In this document: positions 1 to 11,524 of the stretch, piece by piece
Layout: each line of letters opens with the position of its first letter
Numbering within the stretch: position 1 is the stretch's first letter
From: Fragum whitleyi
Lineage: Eukaryota; Mollusca; Bivalvia; Cardiida; Cardiidae
Direction: 5' to 3'
Assembly: GCA_948146395.1 (NCBI GenBank)
Contig: OX411559.1
Coordinates: forward strand, 37,194,215-37,258,214
Length of the DNA stretch: 64,000 bases
Notes under the pieces: model-generated
Databases searched by the model: none
Told to the model about the DNA's origin: nothing
Seen by the model: the letters and a program-made list of their open reading frames with translations, nothing else
Position numbers and translations under genes: made by a program

Positions 1-668
1 GACCAATGTGAAACATGTGCACATGAACAAATGCTTGTGAGGCAAACGGTTAAGAAAACCATGTTGGTAAAGATGGCAATCCTGAACGCAGTTTTCAGGG
101 TCGTTGTTTATAATACTATTGACAATTTGCCGGATGGTAAGAAAAGATAATCGTAAAATTAACTTAGTATGGATTTTTCTTAAATTTGTAAACTTTGATA
201 TTGCACCGTTGTTTGAAGGTACACAAATGGTTTCGGTAACCTTCCTGTTGCTACCTTGTCATTTCACCACATTCTTAAATCAAAAATCTATTCTAGAAAA
301 ATCCAGGAGTCTAAGTCAAGCATCCGTATCAATTTGCCGGAGCAAAACTTATTTTTTTCCTATCAATTGATGCGGACCCACATATCTAAAATTAGCTCAA
401 TATTTGTCCTTGGGCATTTTTATTACCTTCGCGTCTATCCCATTGGTATTGGTGTTGGCTTTGTCGTGACAATCTTTAACAACTGTTGTTAATGTACAAA
501 ATTAATGAATATTGGTAAGTGTGATCCATGACAAGAGCTATCGATACTATCAAGGAGGTTTATTCTGAAAACATTATGTGATAGTTTGGCCCTTTTACGA
601 CTTCTTCTTTTCTTTGCTTTATCAAGCGCCTGAATCCTTTTGTCGACACCTGTCGGCGGTGATACTGT

Positions 669-775
669 TACAAATTTTTACAGGTTGGCCGCGGTTTTAA
701 ATTATGGAATTACTGTTACAAATTGATTTCTCAATTTCAAAATTTTACAGGTTGGTCGCGGTTTTAAATTACGGA
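669..775. repeat. Two-copy tandem duplication, 67-bp spacing
   Basis: The segment ACAGGTTGG(C/T)CGCGG followed by TTTTAAATTA occurs at about 680 and again at about 747, each preceded by a T-rich run. It is a short local duplication with no coding signal. The rest of 1-860 shows no recognisable gene or element. Confidence 0.7.
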
Positions 776-861
776 ACATAGAAGTTTAAAGACAAATGAA
801 AGGAGATATTAGCAAGCGAGTCTGCTAATATATGACAATAGCCGCGGACAATCTATTTTTG

Positions 862-1477
862 TTTTCATTATACCCCCGAAAAATGAATGTTGTCGGGAGT
901 CTACTGGAATCAACATGTCTATCTGACCGTCCGTCTGTCTATCTGTTTTTCTATCTGTCTATCCGTCTGCCAGTCCGTCCATCCTTCGACATATATACTA
1001 GAAATTTTGTGTCGCGAAATTCTCCTTCAGTTTTCCTTCAAAGGTTTAAAACTTCATACAAATATTAATCACACGTTGAAATTTTGCAAGACGCAACTGT
1101 GAAGTCTCAACTTCCCTCAGGTTCAAGAATTATCTGTCCCTGATGGTGCTTTGGTTTTCATTTAAAAGTTATAAAACGTTATACACAAATTTTGTTTATT
1201 ATTTATTTTTATTCGTACACGTATACTTGTAATTTTGTGTCGCGAACTACTTCAATTTCCTTCAATATCTTTCAAACTTTTTACAAACATTTAACACATG
1301 GTCAAGTTTTGCAAGGTGCAATTTTTGAAGTTTCGACTTCCCCTTAAACTTTATTCAAACATGTATCACTTGTTGATGATTTGCAAAACGCGCCTTGTGT
1401 TCTTACGTTGAAACTAGAACAAACACATCTCATTTTTGGCAGGCAGACTGACGGACGCACTATATCCGCACATAAAG
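862..1477 (+). repeat. Hairpin-headed tandem-repeat element (family R)
   Basis: The left end has TTATACCCCCGAAAA, a complementary TCGGGAG, then a GTCC/GTCT tetranucleotide run (917-985). The interior has two units starting TATACT(A/T)G(A/T)AATTTTGTGTCGCG at about 994 and 1222, a period of about 228 bp. The right end carries an inverted GACTGACGGACGC (about 1445). A fragment with the same head lies on the minus strand at 29100-29190, so this is a dispersed family and not a unique sequence. No coding capacity was seen. Confidence 0.55.
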
Positions 1478-1956
1478 AGCTTTATTGTGACCACTAAATA
1501 TCGATCTTTAGTCAAATGACACTAAACAAAAAAAAACTTGAGGCCAAAGTATCGTCCGTGGAATTTGCCCGAAAGAAACCAGTTGAAACAAAAGTGTTTT
1601 AAATATTCTTTAAGGAATGGATGTATGCGGTTTAAAGATTCGTTGACCTATAAGGGCATGTAGGGGGCGGAGACATTTGCGTTCAAGGAACGTTTTGCAA
1701 TTCCCTTTTAGTAGATACTTATAGATACTAATAGAACATTTGCTTGATTAACAGAAAAAATGTTCTACTAATATTCACTCATTTCATTTTTGAGTGAAAG
1801 TCCATGAAGTCGTGTTTCTTTCGCATGATTGTCGAGAAATAATTGTATTGTATCATTTATATATACTCACCGGATATCCTGTGAAAAAATTTCCTTTTAA
1901 CTTATTTACCGCATCCGTTCATTTCACTCTGTCTTGCGTTATCCAGTCGGAGTATA

Positions 1957-2101
1957 ACAAGAGCACCGCAAGCGGGTGCCAACGCTCGGCTGTGTTGACC
2001 TTGAAAAATGAAGTTTGTCACGGCAAGGCCAACAACAACAACGCGAACGACGCCATAGTGATCATGATACCTCGGATTTTCTTCGAAAAGAGCCGAGTTA
2101 A
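1957..2101. repeat. Dispersed short element, family Q, copy 1
   Basis: It begins AACAAGAGCACCGC, with a small hairpin (GCACC ... GGGTGC), then CTCGGCTG. It ends with CCTCGGATTTTCTTCGAAAA and the complementary AGCCGAG. The same two ends are found at 5695-5977 and 29425-29722. This copy has an internal deletion relative to the other two. Terminal inverted CGGCTG/CAGCCG sequences suggest a non-autonomous element; the mobilising enzyme cannot be inferred. Confidence 0.65.
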
Positions 2102-2577
2102 TAAATGACGTCGACATGGACTTTAGTATATTTTTTTTAAAATTGTCTCGGTTTTTGCGTTTTTAAAAAAAAAACTAATTTCTACGATTTTAAACAGTCT
2201 CTTTAATACTTCTTAAGTGCTTTTCGGCGGCTTATCGAGAAAAAACGGTAGAATATCACTTGATAAAGTCACCGCAAAAACAGTCATTCTATCAAAAAAC
2301 TTTTACCCTGCTTTTGTGCATTTCACCCTATCCGACGAAATAAGTGACGTCACGATGAACGTTTCATAGCAATCACGTGCAAAATGACACATTTTACGAA
2401 AATTTTTCCTAGAAATTTCATATTTTGTCTTAATTTTGCATTTCGTGACCAACAAAAGCTATTTTTCAGTCGTGGCTCAACCACACGTGAAAGTATAACT
2501 TTTGTTGTTTACCCAATGGAAATTAATCAATCTTACATTGAAACAAACGGTTATTCTTTATATATTTCTTTTCACAG

Positions 2578-2713
2578 GTGAAACAACAATAGATGATATA
2601 AGACTCAATGGTGTTAGTGTAGAGGTAAAGTCAAATGGATTATGGACGGTAGTAAATGGGAAATATTGGGACAAATTAGATGCCGATGTGACTTGCAAGT
2701 ACCTTGGATACAG
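2578..2713 (+). CDS. SRCR-domain gene, exon A (first half of one SRCR domain)
   Basis: The exon is preceded by a pyrimidine-rich acceptor ending TTTCACAG and followed by a GTATTT donor at 2714. It enters in phase 1 (GGT codon completed by GT) and leaves with two bases AG. The translation contains IRLNGVSVEVKSNGLW, then WD.LDADVTCKYLGY. This fits the SRCR pattern RLVGG..GRVEV...G.WGTVCD..WD..DA.VVC..LGY. The cysteine normally in TVC is valine here, and LGC is LGY. SRCR domains are extracellular ligand-binding or protein-protein modules of secreted and membrane receptors, abundant in invertebrate immune genes. The matching second half lies at 36866-37026. The first and last exons of the gene are outside the window, so the signal peptide and domain architecture are unknown. 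Confidence 0.88.
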
Positions 2714-2924
2714 GTATTTAACTAGAGGCTAATGAAGCCTGAGCGCTACTTTTGACTTTCAAAAGTTTACTCCCCTCTTCTACAAAGAGAGGGTATAAGT
2801 ATTCAGGTTGCCTACAATTGATGTCATGATTAAATGATTGACTCTTAATAGGTTAGACACCTTAATTGGTACCAATACAGAATATATCAATAAAAATTGA
2901 TTTGCTATATATTTTCACTTATAT

Positions 2925-3735
2925 AATGAATGAATGAATTGTGTGTTTCATGGTCTGTCGACAACCGAGGTCATGATTGTCGCACAACATTTGAAAAATA
3001 ACAAATGTAAGGATCAACCATAGACTAAAGATTCAAAACTTAAAAAAAGTTTTATCTATATGAATGAACCAGTGGAATTGATACAAGATAAATCAATGTA
3101 AATGGTAAGAATGTAAGGAAAAAACCTTCAAGAAAAATTGCTCTAAATAAAATCACGTGTGTATGACAAATGCGTAAATGGATCAATATAAGTTTTTCGC
3201 GACAGTTGGATCAATATCCGGGCAACCAATCACCAAGAATCTAATGAACAGAGTATGATTTATTATGTAATTCGAAGGATCGGACCAACACTCCTTCCAG
3301 CAATCCCGAATGAAACTATTTATTAAAGGTTTGAAATCGGCAAAATGTTCTGAAAAGGTAAAAATTCAAGTGATAACGCCTCTTTGGTAGCCTTATCTGC
3401 CTCCTTATTACCACTTTTACAAATGTGGCCCGAAAGCTAACAAAAACAAAATCAACATCATTTATGAGCTAAGCAATTTATCGAGTAATCGTAATATAAG
3501 GGGGATGTCTATTTCCAAATCGTTCGTTTAATGTGTTAAGGTTCAATCATAACCTTTTATGTAATTGCTTCAATGTTTGATTTAAGAAATCATGCAATGA
3601 TAGCGTCTTCCTTCTCAGATTTATTGATGGTTCATTAGCTTCAGGATTGAGTTTGCGGAGGTAGGGTGAACTGAACCATAAGGAATCCTTCTTTAACTTA
3701 TTTAACTTTGATCTTACAAGTGCCCATTAAGGTGT
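2925..3735 (-). mobile_element. 5'-truncated Nimb/Jockey-like LINE relic
   Basis: Read on the minus strand, 3735 to 2925 gives pieces of the RT thumb (LVRSKL... then SPYLRKLNPEANEPS), then the RNase H end (SGNKEADKATKEALSLEF), the C-terminal region (SFIRDCWKECWSDPSNYIIN) and a 3' UTR. The UTR ends GGTTGTCGACAGACCATG and a short ATTC-repeat tail at about 2927-2945. The same order and 3' signature (TGTCGACGGGCCAT) occur in the longer plus-strand copies at 34508-36500 and 47445-52980. Frames are broken by several indels and internal deletions, so this is a dead copy. Confidence 0.8.
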
Positions 3736-5029
3736 AATAAAACATTTTATTGTATTTCTGACAGTGAAATCTTAGGATTTCACAGTGCAATAAATTTTGA
3801 TATCGTCACTAGTTACAATAACACTACAGATTCACTGGAGAAACTTCTTTGTTTCAAGCAGATTGGCCCCTGCTCAGACTTCTGTAAACTTCAAGATATC
3901 TGAACATGGGGTTCAAACTTCCAAATATGGGTATGATTTCTAATAGATATGCAATCTTTATAAAATATCCATGCTAAAAAGGAATTATAAGCCTACATAT
4001 GGGGTTTGATAGGGTCCCTTCTGGACCTGCAACTGAAGCTTCTAAGTAATGGATTTGAATGAATTTGTAAACCAACAGGAACTAGAGAAACAGAAACTAA
4101 AAGTAGCAATCATTATCAGTTATATGAACGAAGAAACATCCTGAAATGGTACCAAATCAATAACAAAACATGTATACAAGCACAAAAAACAAGTCGTGGT
4201 AAAAAAAGGTATTTAATTTGGGCCACAATTTATTTCCACTATTCCCTCCCTATTCCAGGGTAGCGTCAAGTAATGTGCCACAAGGAATAAAACCCGCGAT
4301 GGAATTATAAAGAGTGTACTTCCATCAAAAGGGTTCCCAACCCTGTAGCTCCTAAATGCAAATTGGGCTTAAAATGAAAATAATGAATTAAAATCTTACT
4401 GTAAAGGTGAGTTCAAACATGATATCAAAAGTAACAGCACATTTTGGTAGGATAAAAACTTAGATAAGCTAAATACTTATTTATTAAATTCTGATAAAAC
4501 AAGTCAAATTTCACACTATACTATTTTAAGATAAAGTATGATGTGTGTGTGCATGCGTTGGAACAGTGACACTGAATTTTCTTTTCTCTTCGCCATTTTT
4601 TTTTATTTTCTCTCACATCAAGATTGTCTAGCACTCTTTATGCATGGTGAATAGAATGAGGTTATTCACTTACATTACAGAACAAAAACAAATTGATTTT
4701 GTGTAGACTCAAAGTGTGTAAAGGTTAAGAATACGGAAATATAGGTAGGCGCTTTTTTTGAAAACCTACTTTCAGTTTAGTATTATCTCGTATGAGGGGA
4801 GAGTTTCAAAATAGAACTAAAGATTACCATTTCATTATCCTACCTTATCATGAAATACCCAACAATTGAAACACATACAATTTGTCAAGGTCTCTAATGA
4901 TCAGAGAATCAGCAGAGCTGTTAATCAAGTATATTCATAGAACTTATTCAGGGAAATCCTGTAGTAAGACAGAAAGATTTTTAATAAAAAAACTTGCATT
5001 TTTCTTCTTAGTCTTATGATAACCTAATC
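3736..5029. other. Intronic sequence without identifiable feature
   Basis: AT-rich sequence with no long frame, no tRNA-like signal and no clear repeat ends. The region directly before the CR1-like relic may contain more of its decayed ORF1, but nothing could be aligned by eye. Confidence 0.5.
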
Positions 5030-5240
5030 TCATGATGTTGGGTCAAATCCAGGGCCTAATTCTTCCTTCTATCTATGTGGCTCCTTTGGACAAAGAGACA
5101 CATGAGATCAGAAAGGTATCATGTGTGACTCGTGTGATGCTTGGTTTCGTGCTCCCGGGGCATTTTGAAAACAACTTACAACTGTCTGTCTGACTCAAGG
5201 TTTCTTGGTACTGCACTATATGTGACAAAGTAAACTATAA
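5030..5240 (+). pseudogene. CR1-like LINE relic: PHD zinc finger
   Basis: The conceptual translation shows FYLCGSFGQ, then DQKGIMCDSCDAWFRA and, after a gap, VSWYCTICDKVN. This is the ordered C..C / CDSCD.WFH / W.C..C pattern of a PHD finger, with the usual histidine replaced by arginine and an internal stop. PHD fingers upstream of the endonuclease are known for CR1-like LINEs. The endonuclease of the same element follows directly at 5437, which supports the assignment. The frame is broken and non-functional. Confidence 0.7.
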
Positions 5241-5436
5241 GACATGTCTTTCTTACTCATTAGAGTTCCTTAGTGACACAACTACATTTGACCACTTGAA
5301 CACTTAAACAATACCTCAAAATCTTTCTGAATCAGTCCTTTCGTGCCCTAGTCAAGATGCTCAACCGGTAGATTCTTCAACACCAAAATCTAAATAGAAA
5401 CAAACCGGAATAAAAACTAAAGCTAACCCACAAAAG

Positions 5437-6895
5437 AAGATCAGCATACTTAATATAAACTATCGGTCTCTAAAAAATTAGATACCTAAATTCCGGCAAA
5501 CTCTGTCACATATAAAACTATTGTTTGCTGGACTGAAACATGGCTCAAGCCTGAAATTGAAACTTCAAAGAGATTTCTTAACAATAATAAATATGACACC
5601 TAAAGAGATGACAGGTAAGAAAGCCATGGTGGCGACACACCCTTAGCAATAACTAAATCTTCATTAAGTCTAGAATAACCAGAATTTAAAAAAAACAAGA
5701 GCACCGCCTACGGGTGCCTACGCTCGGCTGTCAAATGCTTGATCGTGGTAAAAAATCTAAGTCGAAAAAGGGGCATAATTTGAACAAAATGCATCTAGAG
5801 TTATCCCCCTTGATAGTATTGGTTGTCTTTTGATGGTGAACATGTGTGCCAAGTTTAAAGTGAATGCCTGGTCAGTAGAACCAGAGATATAACAAAATGT
5901 CAAAGTTTTCGCACGACGACGACAACGACACGGAGGCTATAGCAATACCTCGGGTTTTCTCCGAAAACAGCCGAGCTAAAAACAAATGCAATGCTTTGGG
6001 GCTAAAATATCCATCAAAGGGGTAATAGATATATATGTCTCATCAATTAATAAACCTATTGAAAACGACGAATCTTCCCTTGGAAAACTGTGGAATGCGA
6101 TTAATTTGTTTCCTAGGAATAGCATAATTTGTGTTATTGGCTTATCAATTCTAGCTTTCAGCAAATAAACCTACACGAGGTGAAAACATCCTTGACTTCT
6201 TCCTCACAAATATGCCTGTATTAGTATACAAAAACCAAACATTAATACCCCTTGGCTCGTCAGACCATGGCATTGTATATCATGAACTTAGGATAAATAG
6301 GGCCAGACCATTGCACCCAAAGAGGAAAAAGCTAACTGGCTAGAATTTAAAAGTAGTGTTTTTTTTTTCAGAACAGTTTTTTTTACAAAACTACATTGAC
6401 CCTAATGAAGTATGGATAACATTTAGATATGAAATACAACGATAAACCAATATCCATATCCCCACAAAAAGGTACAAGGTCGAAAAGACCCAACATGGAT
6501 TAACAAAATAATAAAAAGAAATATATATGTAAACGTGATCAGTTGTATTTTAAAATGAAAAAGGAGACAAGAGGAAACAATTGAAGGACCAAAAAGCTAA
6601 AATCAGAAAGGATATAAGAAATGCCTACTGACAATACTTAGAGAAAATCATTTTCCAAAATGATTACCAAAGTGAAAAATTCTACTCGTTTGTAAAAAAA
6701 AGACAGAAAACTGTAGGTAGCCCCGCTCACTGACCCAACAGCTAAGGCAATATTTTGAACTCTCAATTCGAATCAGCTTTTGAAAACCTCAACCAATGAG
6801 CCTAGTCGAGTCATGTTTTCAAATTCTGACTCCATTGTCCCACCCAAATATGCCAAAAGTCATAATCACTCCGCTTGGAGTAAACTGTTTTGAAA
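5437..6895 (+). pseudogene. CR1-like LINE relic: endonuclease and start of reverse transcriptase
   Basis: Across shifting frames one reads KISILNINYRSL, then IVCWTETWLKP, then GGDTLAI, typical of the apurinic-like (EEP) endonuclease of CR1/L2 LINEs. After the inserted repeat at 5695-5977 the domain resumes with IENDESSLGKLWNAINLF and a decayed GDFN block near 6130. Next come NILDFFLTNMPVLVY and the catalytic SSDHGIVYHELRI (about 6260). Further on, NMPKVIITPLGVNC (about 6850) matches the p-mp-IT-GV-KLL block just before the RT of CR1 elements. Many stops and frameshifts and a missing RT core show it is an old, 3'-truncated remnant. Confidence 0.78.
5695..5977. repeat. Family Q element, copy 2, inserted in the CR1-like endonuclease
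   Basis: It begins AACAAGAGCACCGCCTACGG and ends CTCCGAAAACAGCCGAGCTA, like the copies at 1957 and 29425. It interrupts the endonuclease translation between the GGDTLAI region and the IENDESSLGKL region, so it arrived after the LINE. Confidence 0.75.
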
Positions 6896-7497
6896 AAACA
6901 GAGGTTTCAAAAAATGTATTGATCATTCAAGTAAAAAACGGTCATTGTGTTTTTTCCATTATCATTAATATAGGTGGATTTCCGTCAATGCCCGTTGCTT
7001 TTTTAGGGTTAAGCTTATCAATTTGTTTTGTGACAAAAACGGATCAATTGGATAATAAATAAGCTTGAGTCGTCCGCTTTATTATCATTGATGGCTCTTA
7101 TACTTAGATGGTTTTCTATAGATTTTAATGTGTTTTCTCAAATGGCTTTGGCTACATTGCCGAAGAAATTGTTGAAAATATTAAAAACCTTTAGCTGGTC
7201 TGTTTTTATAGAACTATATTTCAGGGAGAAGTGTATCTTTACTGAAATTTTCTCCTTAATAGAGAAATAAGTGAAGATAAATTAAAAAAATGTTCGATTC
7301 ATTCTTCTGGAATGATCTATGCCGCTAATGATCGATATTTGGCACTTTTTAGGGAAAACTCGATGCCATAGGAATCTATGCTGGGACATTCGCTAATTTC
7401 TTTTTATGGATACAACTGATACCTCGATCTAGGATTACAGAAAACAGTTGTCCATTAAATACCTTGTTTACAATATATTTGTAAAATTATCCGGTTG
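6896..7497. other. Intronic sequence without identifiable feature
   Basis: Two short open frames (6796-7062 and 7088-7270) lie here. The first begins in the LINE relic. The rest resembles no family I recognise, and neither has coding signs beyond chance. Confidence 0.5.
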
Positions 7498-7501
7498 AAC
7501 T

Positions 7502-8018
7502 TGTTATATATAAATAAATATTATGGTTTTTACCGTGTCCATTTTTCAGAATTAGTCTGGGTATTTTACAATGTAGAATATTTCAGATCTTTCTAGAAAG
7601 GACTTTTAGAAAGTGATTTAGCCACTAGAGTCTTCTTATGTTCTATGCTCTTCTAGATTGTTCTATGGTATTATATAAAGGGATTCCTACAGCATTCTTG
7701 GTTCACTTGGTTTAGACTAATGGTTTCATTAAGTAGTACTGTGATAAACTAAAAGGGGATTTCTCGTTATCTTAAAAGTGTGTTTAAATGCGTGTTTAAT
7801 TTTAAAAGCGGATATTATTGGACTTCTTATTAGTGGACCTGGAACTTTATTAAATTGGATCTAAAATTAAAAACTTTGGGATTAAACATTCAAGGTATGG
7901 TAATTTGTTTTTGTATTAATTTTATACTGTCAATAATTCTGTTATTATTGTCAATAAATATTGTTTATTGTAAAGTTTGTTGCTGGCTTCTTTGTTCTTG
8001 TTACATTGCCACGTAACA
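7502..8018 (+). mobile_element. Solo LTR (Gypsy-type size and ends)
   Basis: The element starts TGTTATA and ends CGTAACA, giving TGTTA/TAACA ends. It is flanked by the 4-bp direct repeat AACT (7498-7501 and 8019-8022). Internally there is a TATA box (TTATATAAAG, 7671-7680) at the expected position and a polyadenylation signal AATAAA (7953-7958) about 60 bp before the 3' end. Length is 517 bp. No internal retroelement sequence or second LTR adjoins it, so it is a solo LTR left by recombination. A 4-bp duplication fits Gypsy-like elements; BEL or Copia would normally give 5 bp. Confidence 0.72.
7671..7680 (+). promoter_or_regulatory. TATA box of the solo LTR
   Basis: TTATATAAAG lies about 170 bp into the LTR. 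Transcription would be expected to start near 7700, with the AATAAA at 7953 serving as the retroelement polyadenylation signal. Confidence 0.55.
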
Positions 8019-8022
8019 AACT

Positions 8023-10350
8023 CCTCCCCATCGCTTAGTTATGCATTCGAAAAAAGCTATGACGTCACGCTATGTATTCCTCAATGTTGTTTTCAAGATT
8101 TGGATTTATGTGTGCGTTAAAAATCACTCTGTTTATGCCGGTAAGTGTTATTTGTTTTATGATAAAGTCGCATAAGCTTTAGGGGTTTAGAATACCGTAA
8201 TTTTGTAGATTGTTTTGAACTGAGAAGTTTACCAAGCCGGTCCGATTAAAGTGGATACACACCAAAAGCTCCCAAGCAGTGTTTCCAAAAATATTTCTAT
8301 TCAACATTCAATGTAAAGCAAATGCGTCTCTGTTGATCTTCGTCCCCCAAACATTTCAATTCATCTTCTCTCATTTCTCTCCCTGCGAAACCCTAAAGGT
8401 GTCGCTCATCTAGTTAGTAACGGTTTTATAGTTGACCAAAATGTCCCGGATTTGCATCCACCGGTGAAGCGATTAGTGAAATATTTTTTCATTGACCTTC
8501 TTAAACGTGTCACTTTATTTCTCTGTACTCTAATTTTTTCCCATTTTTTGCATTTCATTTGTTATTGTACTGGTTGAACAACATTCTTCTTTTAATAAAT
8601 TTCTTTGACAGTGATTTGTTCAAGGTACAGTTTCCTTCCTTTCATAGGGGCATGATAATTCATAGTTTCCGTCAGAATGCTGTTGAAATCCTGATTCATT
8701 TTGTTAAATCATTTTCATCTAAATTGATATTCTGAAGGTTTGCGAATAGTTCATCATTAAATTTGTCAGAGTCAAGTTCTTTTTAACTATAATTCATTTG
8801 ATTGATAAGCACAAAACCGTCTGTAAGTAATTAAAGACAATTCCAGAAAAGCATTTTATACAGAAAGATTGAACGATCATTGCAGATTGAGATAAATTGC
8901 CAAGAATGAAAAGTTTCGACCATGACCAGCCTTCACAATATGCGCAGTCTGAATGGGGTTGAAACTTGATGTCCTACACAGATGGCCTTTTTATGATCTG
9001 GTTCACATAATTGTTTTATTGTTTCTTTTTTTCTCAAATGCAACAGCATTTGTATAGTACCCTTTAAAGAATTCTCATTTTTCTTTTCCTAAAAATAAAT
9101 TCGAAAGATTTCTAGATAAACTGATCATCAGCATTTGGTAACATTCAAGAACATCTATAATCTAAACTAACTAAGAATACATACCTTCTCAACGTTCGAT
9201 GATAGGAAACCCTGATCATCTTCAGGGCAAAGTGGTTGATAACTGAATGGTTTCCCGCAAAAGGTTCTATTTTAAGATGAGGAGACAACTCATTTGTTTA
9301 CTGTGGGGTTCGTTTGAAACCCTTGAACCCCCTATGGGTCGGCCACTGTCTCTATTGGTTTATTTATCAATCATTCTAGGATAAATGTTTAGGCTCAAAC
9401 CTGTCATGTTTGCAGTGAAAATGATTTGTTATTCTACTTTACCTTATAATTCAGATGAACAGCTTTCCTTCGGATTAATCCTACCAATAGGCTCTTTATC
9501 GAAGACGTTCTTTAAAAGAAACCAGTCTCAAGTTAAAGTAATCGTATCATAACACAGTAAACTCGGTCGGCCAGGTCCCTTTACGTTACATTTGAATTCA
9601 CAAAATCTGTCCATCCATATTTCTCCGTGCTGAATATTTCTGGAAAATGCATGAAAACCCCGTCTACAAGCCGGTAACAACAAATATCGGCTACACATCG
9701 CATAGCATTAAAGCTGCTGATGTCCTTTTTGCTTCCGCTTTTCACAGTCTTAAATTTAGAACTACGTTTTCCTCTTTAATTTCAAGAAAAACCTCTAGTT
9801 TCCCCATTATTTATAATGGCGGATATAAAGCGTCTACATTTGTTGAAGTCACACGGCTTTATCGTTAAAACCGATTGGAGCTCGCTAATTGGATATTTAC
9901 GATAACACACCTGTGCGGATTAAAAACATAACTTGAATGTTGTTCGTTTTCGGACCAACGGATTCTTTGATAAAAACACATAACTAACAAGGATTTGAAC
10001 AAGGAAAAACATGAAATTCTGGACTGAACTAGCACTTAGATATGTGGTGAAATTAAAGTAAGGAGTCGCAGAGGAGGCATTGGAATTTAAACTGTTTTAT
10101 AACTTCAATTTGAAGACCGTCTTATTACAATTCTGAATCAAGGTGCATTTTCCTAGATAGACAAAAGTACAGCACTCAGATTTCTTCTTCGAAAACTTAA
10201 ATCCGTTTTCATTCGACCATTTAGAAAGGTTATTTAAGTTATGTTGCAATTGCCTTTCTATAGTATTTATATGCCCCCGGTCCTACAGACGCTAATTTAA
10301 AAGATAATCGTGTGCTGAGTGGCGATCTGATGTACTACGATTTTCTTTTT
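8023..10350. other. Intronic sequence, mostly unassigned
   Basis: No gene was recognised. A 73-codon frame at 9647-9868 has no family resemblance. The segment 8354-8409 (containing TTCATCTTCTCTCATTTCTC and ending AGGTGTCGCTC) is an inverted copy of 20346-20402. Everything else appears single-copy within the window. Confidence 0.5.
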
Positions 10351-11524
10351 AGCTCACCTGAGCACTTAGTGCTCAAGGTGAGCTATTGTGATCACTAACC
10401 GTCCGTCCGACAGTCCGTCTGTCTGTCCGTCCGTCCGTCAACATTTTCTTTAAACATCTTCTCCTCCTAAAGCATTTGGTCAATCGAGCTGAAACTTGGC
10501 AGGGATGATCCTTGGGTGAAGCTCTTTCAAAGTTGTTAAAGGAATATAATTCTATATATAACTCTGGTTGCCATGGTAACAGAAATGCTGAAAATCGCAA
10601 AATCATAGAAAAAATTCTTCTCCTCCTTAACCATTGGACCAATGAGGCTAAAACTTGGCAGATATGTTCCTTGGTTTAAGCTCTTTTATAGTAGTTAAAA
10701 GAATTTAAATTCATTAAAAACTCTGGTTTCCGTGGAAAGGGAAAGGTTGAAAAATGGCTGAAAATCTTCTTCTCCTCCTAAACCACTAAGCCAATAAACT
10801 TGGCAGGGATGTTTCTTTAGTGAATTTCTTCAAAATTTGCTGAAAGAATTTAAATTCATCAAAAACGCTGGTTTCCATGGAAACAGAAAGGTTGAAAAAT
10901 GGTCGAAATTGGACGAAAATTCTTCTCCTCCTAAACAACTAGGCCAATCAAGCTGAAACTCGGCAGAGATGTTTTTTGGGTGAAGTTCTTCAAAATTTCC
11001 TGAAAGAATTTAAGTCATCAAAAACTCTGGTTTATATGGTATCAGAAAGGCTAAAAAATGGACGAAAATTGCTGAAAATCTAAGAAAATCTTCTTCTCTT
11101 TCTAAACCATGGGGTAATTAAGCTGAAACTTGGTAGGGATGTTTTTGGCTGAAGCTCTACCAAAAGTGTTAGAATAATTTTATTCAATCAAAATCTCTGG
11201 TTTCCATGGTATTTGAAATGTCAAAATAATGCCAAAAATATCAGAATAGGTTAATCTTTGCCTTAACTATTGAGCAAATCTTAAACTTGGCAGGGATATT
11301 CTTACTGTTTAGGTCTACTAAACTTGTTAAAAAATTCAATTCCATCAAAAACTTTGTTTGCAATTAAAAAGAAAATGAAATTGCAGTAGAGAAAATTAAA
11401 GTCTGTTTTAAATCCACCCTAAATGTACATTAGACAACCTCTGGTATTTATAACATTGTTCACAAGTTATGAGTTCACTTACTCAGGTGAGCGATATAGG
11501 ACCATGATGGTCCTCTTGTTTTTT
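10351..11524 (+). mobile_element. Family P element, copy P1 (palindrome-headed, ~155-bp units)
   Basis: The left end is a near-perfect palindrome (10351-10384): arm AGCTCACCTGAGCAC, loop TTA, arm GTGCTCAAGGTGAGCT with one bulged base. TATTGTGATC and a CCGTCCGTC run follow. The interior has about five to six tandem units that begin CTTCTCCTCCTAAACCA (near 10458, 10616, 10767, 10921 and 11092). The right end has CTCAGGTGAGCGATA, inverted with respect to the left arm, then a hairpin AGGACCATGATGGTCCT and CTCTTGTTTT. Identical ends recur at 53521-57458 and, on the minus strand, at five or more other places. It has no coding capacity, so it must be non-autonomous. Confidence 0.82.
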
